The position numbers and the translations under genes are program-made. Below the pieces are notes generated by a model. That model saw only the letters and a list, made by a program, of their open reading frames with translations. It was not told where the DNA came from and made no database searches. DNA of 64,000 nt from Elysia crispata. Its lineage: Eukaryota > Mollusca > Gastropoda > Plakobranchidae. The stretch's first letter is position 1. The number at the start of each line of letters is the position of its first letter. The stretch spans positions 62,001-126,000 of the forward strand of contig JAWDGP010007346.1 in the NCBI GenBank assembly GCA_033675545.1, given 5' to 3'. This document shows positions 45,372 to 58,400 of the stretch, piece after piece.

Positions 45372-46418
45372 TCATCTGTGTTGAATCTTGCAAAGTTTTT
45401 TCTTTGGACAGTAACAACAAGCCCTGTAAGACAAAAGAAATAAAAAGAAAAAAATTAGTTCAAAAGCTTTTGAGTTTGAAATTTTCACATGGAAATGATT
45501 TTTTAGACCTAATTAGGATATTTTCATTTCTTTTACTTTATAAATTTATATTGCCTAAAATTTGAATCTCCCTTGTTTATGTTTTAATTGAACAAAAAAT
45601 GTTCATTTCAGACAATATTACAATTGGAAAAAACCTAGCATGTTTACAAATCAATAAAAAGTGAACTAATAAAAAGTGAAATTGTTGATGTGTAAGTTTA
45701 TACTTAAGCCTAGTCTATGTTTTAAATTTACAAAACGAGCTGAATATATTCACATATGTAAGGTAAAGCTAATATGTTGTCCTAAAAAAAGACAACATAA
45801 CTTTGAATCTTGTTAATAACAACAACATCAGAAATATTCCTGGTTGAAAATAATCATGACAATATTCCTTGCTATTTAGAAAGAAAAAAATTTACTTACC
45901 ATGTTGGGGTGTGCTTCGAAACAAATAAGATAAAGTCGTGACCTAGGAGTAGGAAAGGAAAAAAAAGGCTCGTAAAAGGTGAGAAAAATCTTATACAGCA
46001 AAAGACTTTTGCACATATAGTTCATGTAAACAGTAAAGTGAGGTAGATAAGTGTTAAAACTTAGCTTCTGCACAATTTGTGCTTATTCTTAGAAAGCCAT
46101 AGTTTTTGCCCCCTAATTTATCTTTGGTTCCATCTATATAGGGTATGATATTCAACCTTATGGTGTACATTCAATCTTACAATAAATTCTAAGGTCTAAA
46201 ACTCAAAGCCTATCTAACAGCTTCTCTTCTCTGCATGGATTATCGAATTCATGCCTGAATGCCTGAAATAAGTTTAAAGCATTTTAGGTTTTAATTTTTT
46301 CCTGTGTGCTCTAGCTACAGAATTATTTAGGTAAATTAGAACTACAGTTCAATGAAAGGTAATATAGAATGTCTTTATTTACCTGTGTGACAGCACTGTA
46401 TACATGACTTGCATATCC
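45372..46418 (-). CDS. Exons 12-14 of the E3 gene: remainder of UBR-box-like finger
   Basis: Exon 12 (46418-46383) gives ICKSCIQCCHT, exon 13 (45942-45900) gives GHDFILFVSKHTPT, and exon 14 (45423-45372) gives WACCYCPKKKLCKIQHR and the stop. The metal-binding residues are therefore spread over four small exons. Confidence 0.85.
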
Positions 46419-49400
46419 CTAGAACAAAAAAAAAAATAAAATTGAAAAAAAAGTAAAAAAGGTTGTCTCTCTTCAAACTGCTAGAAGAAAATATCTTAGT
46501 ACAAAAGAGAGAATATGAAAATGCTCTATTAGATGCTGACATTTAAAATAAACTTCACTTAACAAGTAAATTTTACTTTGCTAATTATTCATAAAGCAAG
46601 CAGTGTAGCTTAAACAAGTAAGACAGGACTTGCATAATAATTTGTTAGAAACTGTAATCTTGCTTTATAGAGGCCTCAGATAACATTTGCAGTAGACACG
46701 CCATACCAAACAATCAATATATTAGACAAAGCATTGACAAAAACGGAGTTTATAGTTGTTGAAGTAAAGTGGATGCTTGATATTTAAGCTAATGTATGAA
46801 TTTAAAGTCTCTTAATAAACTGCAAAGCTCTGAAAGAAAATTGCAGTGAAAATTCCATTTTGCATAAATTTTTATGAACACATGTATGTCTTTTAGTTCT
46901 TTTATATTCAAATACAATCAGACATGCTGCCAGGAATATCACTTGTAAAACTCCTTCTAATTCTTGTACTGCTAGCAAAAGGGTAAACTTTGTGAATTTA
47001 TTAATTTTTTACACTGCTGTTGAACCATATTGCATTTAAAATAAATGAGTAATTTTTGTAGATGGCATATTAGTACAGTATGGATCAAATATCACATGAG
47101 TTTTTGAAATTCAACATCCAAAATATACACAGAAAAATATTATAATTTATGAGTAGTTTTTATTAAAAACAGTAAATTTTGAGAAGACTTGTAAGTTCTT
47201 GAAAGAGAAATGTAGTAATCTCCCTTGCTAAGAAAACCCAACAGGTATTGACCAAGAATGAATTATCACTAATAAAATATGTGCCAAGTTAAATGCTTTG
47301 ATGCGAATTTTGAGATTTTTTTTTTACAGAAATCCTCCTGGTTACATGATATACAGTAGTTTCCTAATCTAATCTAAATCAGCGTATTTTTCCCTATATT
47401 TTTAGATTGAAAGAAGAACATCAGGCCATATCTCTTTTACTTCATCCTTAGGCAGTATCAATAGCTTTTCAAGACTACAAGTCTTAAACTTCATTGCTGA
47501 CAATGCAATTCAGCTTTATGACTGAAGTTGGAAAAATTCAAAACTAAGTGAAGTTAACTTTTTCTTGTCCTTCAAATGCATTGATGTTAGTTGGATCTGA
47601 TCTCACTGGAGGCTGACCACTTTTGCTTAATGAATAAATATGGAAAATCTATTCAGGACAGCCGTGGAAGATCATTTGTGATCACCTTGGTAACACTGTA
47701 TTTTCAATGGGAAACTGAGTACAAATTCTCCAGCTTGTTTCATTTTTCAAATAACCAAACAATAACCTCAAAGAACTAAAACCATCCCATATAATTATAT
47801 CTCATTTAATAAAAAAAAAATAGAAATTACTGATGCCAATTCATTTTATCTTCATATCCTGGTAATTGAAAGTGCAGTTTTCTACAAAACATCAATTTGG
47901 GAAGATACTACTTTATAAAAATAAATATAACAAAAAAAAACAAAAAAAACAAAAACAACAAAAAAACCCCCCCAATTTTTACAGTCGATAAAAGATATTG
48001 AAAAAAAAGCAATAGAAAAGGAACAAAAATTGAGATACCATCATAATGTGTCTTTCTGATTGAAATAAAGGCACTGATCGCAATCCTGGTATCAACCTCT
48101 ATTTCATGAATATGATTGACTAATACTCTTCCTTCCAGAATCTAGAATGGGCATCAAAGAGACTTAACTTGTAAAGAGGCCAATTGTTGTAGTCCATGGA
48201 TGAAAATCAATCCCAAATTGTCAAGCAACATAAACAAGAAAACTATAATTTTTAAGTTACAGAATAATACTCACATTTGACTCTGCAAGTTTCACATGAA
48301 AAATAATCGACAGCCTGTGGACCATTTTCTTTGTATACCTTTGCAAAGCAACGTTTAGGTATATCACTTTGGGACTTGAAAACATCTTTGAGAACTATTT
48401 CACTTCCTGGCCTCTGTAAAATAATCACAAGAAAATAATAGTGTCTTTCTGTACAGTGTTTATTTTCAAGATACCTTCACAATGCCTTTTGATGTCATTT
48501 TGTTAAAAATCCATGAACACTACAGAAAAAAAAAGGATTGAATTTCAGAGATCTGTGCATCGTTTCAATGAGCAGCTTTCTCTCCTATGGCCATCAAAAA
48601 AAAAATTGATCTGCTTCTTAAGCTCTCTTATGAAAATAAGATCTGACCTGCTTTCTTTCATGTTAATGCCAAGCAATAAGAAAACATTAATATTTTTTGC
48701 AGCCAAATTTAGAAAATCAGACAGTAAAAATAAGGAATAGATAGTTCAGCTGTCTACTTATCATTATATCAAGTTCTGACAAAGAACACTTAGTTTTGAA
48801 AAATTCCTGTATCTGTTCCAGAAATCACTAACTTCCTTTCAGTTTTGATAAGACTATGTGATTACACTTCATCTAATTTTACTTAAGTTTAAAAATCAAA
48901 CAGTATGGTATCTAATACTCAAGGTGAATATATCATTTATTTGTAGGAATTGCTCTTGCAATATTTCTTCTTCACCTTCACATACTTCTTAACAAACACA
49001 ATCAAATTGTAGGAAAAAGATTTTACGTGCAAGAAAAATTTTCCATGCATTTTTAAAAGCTTATCCCCTAAAACCATTGACGTTAAGTCCATTTTTATTT
49101 GGAAGACATATATCCTCACCATATTGCACTGAAAAAATGGACTTGAATCCCATGAAAGTTGATGGACATCCTCCAAGGAAGGAAGTGATTCCATAATTGC
49201 GGTTACATCATATTGTTCTTGCTTGCTGAGGGGACTTGAAAGCAGCAGTAGAAAATAATGATATAATATGCAATCAGCAGTAAAACAAGAAGCACAGGCA
49301 ATAAAATAAATTAAAAGATAACCTTCAAAAAAAGGAACCTACTCCATTCAAAACACATTAAAGTTAGTGCCAATGCTCAGGGGTATAAAAATGCAAATCT

Positions 49401-52400
49401 AAAGGGATTGTATTAAAGCAAGCATATAACTAAAGAATGGTATTATACCAGAAAAAACAACCAAAGACATTGAGATTATTTTATAGGATATACAGCCTAA
49501 ATATGTCTTTGGTAGCACAATATTAATTCAGTATATAATTATGAAAGCATATGAAAAAAAAGCAACATCAACACAAACACCCCACATGATATATAAAAAA
49601 TATCATAGATTACCTACAAAAATAGAGCAAAGTAGCTTACAAAAGAGAGATATTACCTGAAAAGAAGCCGAATGCCGGAGTCATTTTCCCATGTGAGAAT
49701 TTCATCACATCTGTTTTGCATGGCAGCCTCAACCAATGGCTTGATAACTGCTAATCTTTCAAAGAAAACCAAGAATTAGAAAGTTTATAAAGGAAATGCA
49801 AGAGTAATAATTTCATTTTGCCAACAAGTTTCCATGAGCTGACTTGAAGCTGGTCTTGACAGATCCAATATTGCAAATTCAAATAAAAAGTAAAAAAAAT
49901 TTAAAACTAAGATTTTGTTTCCTCATATCTGTTAACAAACAAAAAACCTACAATTCAAATATTTTGGCATATTAATCATGGCTAAATTTGATTCTTGACA
50001 CTAAAAAAAAATAGTGTCGTTTTAATTGTAAATATTATATGTCTAAACATATTTTTCTCACATAATGAGCATGTTCATTTCCGAAAATTTAGTACTTGTA
50101 TTCATCTGGATTAAAAAAAAAGTAATCCTTACAATGGAAAAGAGGGCAATTCATACAATCAAATTTTATGAGTTTTCTTTAATTATTCTTTAAATCTTAT
50201 TTGACCTGGATATCAGAAATTATCAAAATATCTTTAATTTGGCAACAGCACTCTATAACGCCATCGATACCGTTAAAATGTTATCAATGATTATTTAAAT
50301 CAAATTTAAAGCCGATAAAATATGACAATGGGTATAAATTCATATTTTGCGCACTGAATGTTGAAATGCACAGGGTAGAACCTTGTCCCAGGATAGGCGT
50401 ATTTCAAGGATTTTTTCCATTTCCGGGAACATGTGGCACAATTGATTCCATTTTGAGTATATGAATTTAATTATATTTTTTTTTATTTTAAAATATTAGA
50501 AAGAATTAAAATGAACTTAATTAATTTGAAGCCTAATCAAAGAAGAGAGATACACTTACTTATCAGTTGGTTTAATTACAACATCTGGGATTCTCAAATC
50601 TTTTCCAGCAATGTAGACAGTCACTACCACTGGTAGAAGCTCTAGGGCTGGCATATGTTCTGTTAAATATCTTCAAGTACATGGCAAAAAGAAGACATAA
50701 AAAGAATTATAAATCATTTTAACGTTCTACTTTGCCACCAAAGACAAGCCCATTTAAACAGCTATAAAGAGGGTAATTTACAAACAAAAATGTCAAAGAA
50801 TATCAATTTTCTTATAGCATGTGAAAAATGGTATGAAATATTGACTAACAAATTGAAGGAAACTTCAAGCAGTAGATCTACATAAAAAAAAATTGTACAT
50901 ATATGAATAAATTAAAAAAAAAAAAAAGGAGGAAAATAAGTAAAATGATCGTTTTAAAATTTACTCCTTTTATTAGCTGCAAATATTCTATCAGCGTTGA
51001 TATTTTGAAATCAGGTAATTCTTTTTAAAAGTAAAACAAAAACATAAAAAAAGGCAATCATGCACTTTCTCGCATAAAAAAAGTTTTTGATTCAACACAA
51101 AAAGATACACAGCAAACCAATCAGTAAAGGCAACTTGATGGGGAAAAACTACTATTCATATAAACACTAAAATATTAGTAAAAAAAACAACTGCTTTACC
51201 TGTCATAAGCCTCAGCAGCTAATCTTTCACTTTCTTCCAAATTCTTTTTAAGAGTGGATTTAACTATGTCTTTCTCAGATTCTAGAATGAGAAAAAAGTA
51301 AGAAATTTCATATTCTGATTATTTGCAATAGACAATAACATATCTGAAAAGATGACAGGTTAAAAAATATGTTGTACATAATGTCCTTTTAACAAGTACT
51401 CGAATCTGAAATCATTCAATATTTGCAACGAAGGCACTTTAACAGCTACAACTATATGATGAAAGGAATCACCAACACATGGCATCTCATACATGTAACT
51501 TAGCCCAAAATCAGCCTCTTAGTTTACAATAGTTCATACCTAAAATCTTGTTAGCAACACCCTACTTACATTATAAGCTCACTGCAAAGAGAAATGCAAG
51601 CAAAAGCTTTTGCCATAAATATATGATCGATCAAAAATTTAAATTTAAATTTTGTCTTCTCTTTAATAGGGTTCTGTAATTGTGCTCTTAATTCTATTTG
51701 ACATGAACTTTTCCTTTTAAATGAGACTTACATTCTGGCTAAGAAATATTGTAAGTAGAATGCTTCACTTTTAAAGAGATTTCGTAAAAAAAATTAATAG
51801 GCCTTTTTGACAGTACATCAGGGTATTTTTAGAATGCTTACAACATGTCCACACTTAATTGAGTGTAGGATAACCCTTTTTTTAAGCGCAACAACAACAA
51901 CAAAAAAAACTTCCTACTGAAACAATAACGAATATAAAATATTTGTCTGGTCACTACTCAGCAATTGATCTTTTTGCTGGTTATATTTAAATCATTGCTC
52001 TCTAAATCAGAAAGGACCACTTAAAAACATGCTTTCCAAAATTTGGTAACACACTCTCACATCTATGACACCCAAGACCATAATCACTCTGCTACCGCTG
52101 CAGCCATAAACCGGAATTTGACTATACTCTGACCAGCTAACTTGGATTAAATCGTTTTGAAAAAAAAACTCTTCCATCCTTTCTGATATATGCATATTTC
52201 TTTACAAATGTATTCACATGGCAAATGATGGTTGTAAAATAGCATAAACAAATTATCAACGATGTGCTTTCAGAATAACAATGCTTGCATATTTTTAACA
52301 AAGCATATTTTTATTGATTTGCCTGCTGCACTAGGGAGTCTCTGCCTGTTGTAACTAAGATAGTAACTCACAGGCCAAGGATAAGTTAATTAAACCCAGA

Positions 52401-55400
52401 TAACAAGCAACTTGGCATATTGGATTACTGATCATGCAGTTACAAAACTGAACACTATTCATCATGTAGCTATTTTAGGAGAGTAATTCTTTTATATTTT
52501 CCCCACTCCAACTGTTTTAATTCTAGATTTATAAGCACTTTATGAAACTAAGAGTTCTAATAATGAGTGATTAAAAGGCAGCCTAATTACTGCTTTGAAA
52601 TTATAATGATGCGACAAGGTCTGTCAGAGAGAACATGTCAAATCCTGGATCTGCAGAAAAATACCAATAATCCTCTTTTCTTTATTGCCTTTTGTAACAC
52701 ATAATCATTCCAGCAATTTCAAAATCACTTTAATAGAGAACGCAACTGGCCGACTTCTGGAGCAAGGGATTTTTTTTAACTCTTCAGGAATCTTCCTTTC
52801 TCTGCTCTGTTTTGTGACTAAGGAATCACCATTTACTTACGTAGAAAACTTTACAGATATAAATATTTTCTAGCAAATTCAGGCATGTTTGTAGAAGTTT
52901 ATGTTACAGAGAAGGAAAAGTAGCTTCTTATTTTAGAGGTACATGAACTATACCTCTAGGTGAAGATAACTCAATGTTAATTTCTACTAGCAATGGATAT
53001 TACTTATCTTTCTATGCTCAGGTTACAGTTGTATTTTCAAATAATTATTTCGCATATAGGTCTATTGGTTATGTTTGCATAAATCCTTTACATTTTGCCA
53101 ACCTCTTACTATCAAGTAACATAGCTCTTTGTAATAAAATGAACACCTTTTTTTGACAGACTTTGAGTAGTTGATAAACCTCTCATATTCTGCTTCTCTA
53201 TAGATGGCGCAGTTTAAACGACAGCTCTAAAGAATTCAGGAAAAGTGTGAAATAAAAGTAAATTAATCTAAAATAAATTTACCTGTTCCATCACCAACAG
53301 ATAAGTCCGACCAAATTCCACTGTCAAGCAGGTGAACTTTTCTTTGAAAATCTTCTCTTAATTTCTGAAAACACAAATAGAGAAATAATTTCGATGACTA
53401 CTGCAATGCTAAAATATTTTCAAAACAATAAAATTTCCTATTTTTACCTTTGACTTTTTAGTTTTGTAATCTAACAAAAAAAATACATTAATCGATACAC
53501 AATGATCTGAATAGAAAGGAAATTAGATTTTTTTACTGTCAAGATTCAGCATCCCCAAAAACATATGTCTAAAAACTAGCCCTGATGAAAATGTAAAAAA
53601 TTTGAAATTGAGATTTTGGCCACATGCAACTGATTTGGACTAGGCATCAGGCATTTTTAGAGATTGTACTGGCAAATTACTCCGAAACAGAAAAAAAAAT
53701 TAATGTACAAAATTGGGTAAAAAAAATAACCAAACTTTCAGAAATTGTTTGAATAATTTATTCATTTGATATTAGCACCATTTTTTTACATAACATTTCA
53801 TTTTGTCTTACATCAAAGTATCTTTGGTGGGACAACAGAGTAGATTTGAGATGACCTGAAAGAAAAAATAATGAGGGATTTCCTCATATCAAAAGCAAAT
53901 AATGTAAAAGCCAGAAACTCAATTTTAATATATTTGCATATATATGTTTCATTTTACTTTCAAAACATAAGTTGTGCTTTGGTCTTATAATCAATCAGTA
54001 AATTATTATTACATGGTAGTGCTCTTTACATCTCCTCGGTCTGTGTATGCTATTGTATGTAAGGGCACTGGAAATAATAATGCATGGTTGCCACAAAAGT
54101 TGTTTGAAACTCTATACATGTACATGTAAAATTCAAATGAAGGCAGTGAGACAAAAAAAAATATTGCAAATCTCAGCTTAAAGTCTAAGCAATCAAACCC
54201 AGCTAATCACAAATTTTGAAGCAAAAAAGAGCAAGCTATTACTCTGTCCTGCAATTTAAAAAAAAAGTAATGATCACAAAAGATAAATTTTCATAAAATA
54301 AGACTCTAAGCTAAAGGAGAGACCAATTTGCCCAGTTTCGTTTTAATTATTAAAATGGATATTTAAGCTAAAAAACACTGAATAACCAAAGAGCACCATC
54401 AATTTATCATTTTTTCAATTTACTTTCCATTACAAAAACCTCATACATTTACAAAAGAGTAAAGATATACCCACTCTTTAAAATCTTTTCAAACTGTGAG
54501 GATGTGGTTGACAGGCTATTATCATCTTGAGAACTTTCTGTTGCTAAAAAAAAGAGATTCATATAAAAAATCATCAAACTAGTTTAACCAATATAAATGG
54601 TGTATTTTGAAAATGAAATAAGGTAGCAAAAGGAATGTTTTAATGTTTGAAAAAAATGAAAGAATCACAAAGTTGCTATACTGCTCTGAATGAGTATTTT
54701 TTTTTTTTTTGCTTTTTCTCATGGCTAAATTAGGGTTTATCATGATGTATACATTTGGTAAACAACTACTTTAAGGTTGCTTTTGAAATGACTTAATATA
54801 CATTTGAGCTTTCAAATTATCTCACTTACTTAACACAACAACTGATGGAATCATTATCAATCTTCCTCTACATTCCAGATTTTTAAACAAAAAAATTGTT
54901 TTTAACATATGGTCAAATGGTTGATTTGAAATACTTTGTTACTATGACAACACAAGATTTAAGACACTTTCTTAAGATCTGCTTTGGCCCCTATGTACCA
55001 CTTCTTCATAAATTTAGGTCCATTTCTTTTTAACTTGCCTCTCAGCACTGAGTCAATTTTTTCTTTAAAATACGAGGGCTCTTTCAGAAATAACCGAAAA
55101 ATGCCCATTGCTCAGCAATCAGTGGAGCTTTTTAAATTCTGTAAACGACATGATATTCCTTATTTCCTTACGGATATTCCCAGAAATTATGAAGTGAATC
55201 ATTTTGCACAATGAATGTCTAGACGATTTTAAAGATGGCGGCCCACCTTGAAACTTGGTCAAAGGAGGAAATCATAGCTGTCATACGTTTTTTGAACTCC
55301 AAAAGTCTGAATCCTACCGAAATTCATAAAGAACTTCAGAGTGTATATGGTGAGCATGTTATAAGCCGTACACAAGTCTATCACTGGTGTAATTTGTTTG

Positions 55401-58400
55401 AAGCCGGCCATTCCGACTTGACAGACAGGGAAGGGAGAAGGCGTTCGATAACTGCGACGTCAGAAGACAATGTGAAGCGAGTTGATGAGCTTAATCGTCA
55501 AGACAGGAGGTTGAAACTTCATGAAATCGCAAGCAGTCTTGAAATTTCGGAAACTTCTGCCCATAGAATTGTATTTGATGAACTTGGCTACAGAAAAGTC
55601 AGCGCAAGATGGGTTCCTAAGCAATTGACAGACAATCATAAAGAACAAAGATTGGACATCTGCAGGGAACTTTTGAGAAGAAGCAAGAGCTCACGCAGGG
55701 TTCACGGGCATACTGCCAACGCCGGCGGAGACTTTCTACGGTACGATGTGACTTTTCTTGACAGCATAGTCACCGGTGATGAGACTTGGTTGCACCATTG
55801 CACCCCAGAAACAAAGCAAGATTCGATGACATGGAAACATCCATCCTCACCTGTGGCGAAGAAATTCAAAGTCATGCGGTCAGCAAAGAAAATAATGGGA
55901 ACTGTTTTCTGGGACAGTCGTGGTGTTCTTCTGTTCGAAACCTTACAACCTGGAGAAACAATCAATGCTGCAAGGTACTGCCAAACTCTTGACAAGCTTA
56001 GGGAGGCCATTCGCAGAAAGCGCTCAGGGCAGTTGACCAACGGGGTCATTTTGCAACATGACAACGCTACACCCCACACAGCACGAGTGACGCAAGGTTG
56101 GCTAGAGAAATATGGATGGGAGATTTTGCCACACCCACCACACAGTCCAGACCTCGCACCATCTGATTATCACCTCTTTGGGCCACTGAAACGTGAGCTG
56201 GCAGGAAAGCGCTTTGATGACGATGAAGAGCTTGTTGACCATGTGCGGAAATGGCTACAAAACCTTGACGGAAGTTTCTTCCGAGAGGGTATCTATTCCA
56301 TGGTGCGGCGTTGGCAGAAGTGTGTTGACAGACTTGGCTGTTACGTAGAGAAATGAAGGACGAGTCAAGGTATGAACACGTGCAAGAATTTTGTTGATAG
56401 CATAAAAAACGCGGATTTTACAGGCATTTTTCGGTTAATTATGAAAGAGCCCTCGTAACTTGTGGGCTTTTTTGCCTGAAACAACTTTTTTGGCAAACAA
56501 TCTTTTAACATTGAGTTTTATTGGATCCTGCTAAATCATGCATTTTAATGTGTAGAGATATATATGCGAAGTTCATTCAGTACAAATTATGGGATGATTT
56601 CAAACAATCTTAAGGAGTAACATGATTGAAAATACCTTTATTAAACATCTGATCAAAATAACTTTGTTCAGCTTTGTCTCTTTCTACGAGTATGGTCTCT
56701 GTGAAAACGGAAGAAAAATCTTAGACGAATTCAATCAACAGAAAGATGTTTATTATGCATAGTATTAAGGTACAAATAAAAACTAGTGACCACACTTGTT
56801 AAATTGTACTTTGTAGCCTTTAATGTCCATCTTCTTATTTTGATAGTATCTATCTCTTCTAGATTTTTAAAACCTAAGTGAATGGTTATTAAAAAAAAAC
56901 AAACAAAAAAGAAACTCAAAGTGCATATCTTCTCTTCCTTCATAACTCAAGTTTATTCTGTGACCAGAGGTAAGAAGTGATTTTTGAATTTTTGACCATA
57001 AAGCACTACTGTTTATAAAATTAGACTAAGAAATTGGTCCAACTGGCAATTCAAAAGACTAATTTTGACGGGAGGAGGTATGTTGATGTAGGCTTTACAA
57101 AGAATAGGGCACATGACTTTTATCATTCCAACAAAATGAGAAGAGTTTGTCTATTTCGAAAAAAAAGTATTATTGGCACCCATGTACTATATTGAGGTCT
57201 AAAATTAAAGAGATCAGCTAAAGCATTTGGCATATGCAAAATTATTTCAACTGATGAAGCATTTTAAAAGCAAGGTAAAAAACTTCATAATTTCCTAGTA
57301 AAAGTCTTTTAAACTAGGCTGCAAATTAATTTAAGAAGATAATGATTAGATTCATTATGTGAATATATTTCCTAATTTGCATTTGATAGATCAAGTTCAA
57401 AGATAAAGTTGTGGTTAATATAAAGTTAATCAAATAAGTATGTACACCTACCCGCAAAGCTATCAAATTGGACATCAGAATAAAACTGCGATTCTTGTAA
57501 AGCACTGTTGCAGCAGGGGCAAGAATGATTTCGCCCAACCCACTCTGTGATACATTTTGTGCAATAACGATGGCCACAAGGAGTTAAAACTGCACCTCTC
57601 ATAACCGAAAGGCATATTGAGCAGTTAATGTGGTCCTCAATTCTGTCATACTTAAAATGAGGAAAAAGAAAAAGAAATAACAAAATAAAAAAAAAAAATT
57701 TTTGTTTCTTTTTTAATACAAAGTTTTAGCTAATACTTTTGCTTGCAATGGAAATAAAAAGCAATCCATATCATGACTTTTAAATTCTTCATTTCACCTT
57801 CCCTAGATGTGAGAAACAGAATTTGATTTTCATTGTGTTTTTCTTAAATTTTTTTTTTACGTCTCAAGACAAAAAACAAGACACACATACACAAAAAAAG
57901 ACCAAACCAAATTACAAAATTGCAAGATATTTTCAAAGTACTCTCTATTTGGAGAAACATGCAGCCAATGCTGAGCCATGCCTGAAAAATGCTAAGATTA
58001 TCCTGCCTGAGAATATTAACATCTATATTTCCCCCATTATATCTGCCCAAAATCATACCAATTATGGCTGTGAGGTGATAGTAAAAAGGCAAACAGAGGA
58101 GACATTGCTGCATTGCAAGAAAGTAAGTTTTGTGCATATTATTATAAACACTGAACTTCCAATTTGTGATAGAATCAAATGGTAAAAATTTGACTATTTT
58201 GAGCTAATTTCTTTATTTTCATTGATCAAAATTATGTTCATTCAAATTGAAAGTAAACTGTTCATTTTATCATTTCATGGATTGGATAAATAGACAATTT
58301 TATCTTTTATAAAGAAAAATTTGCAAGATTGATCCCTGAATATTCATGAAATCAAAAGCTTTTTATCACTGCTTACCGGAATAAGTAACCTCTCTTTTGA

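Larger units (their letters stand above)
55073..56455 (+). mobile_element. Complete mariner element in intron 3 of the E3 gene
   Basis: Terminal inverted repeats of 33 bases (55073-55105 and 56423-56455) start CGAGGGCTCTTTC and match with two differences. TA dinucleotides flank both ends (55071-55072 and 56456-56457), the normal target duplication. One uninterrupted transposase frame lies inside. The element is antisense to the host gene and is removed with intron 3. Confidence 0.95.

Noticed and set aside
57823..58185. Open frames of about 100 codons on both strands in intron 1 of the RING/UBR-like gene
   Set aside because: Neither product resembles a known protein, and one is led by a low-complexity Phe/Lys run. 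Overlap on both strands in AT-poor-stop sequence can occur by chance.
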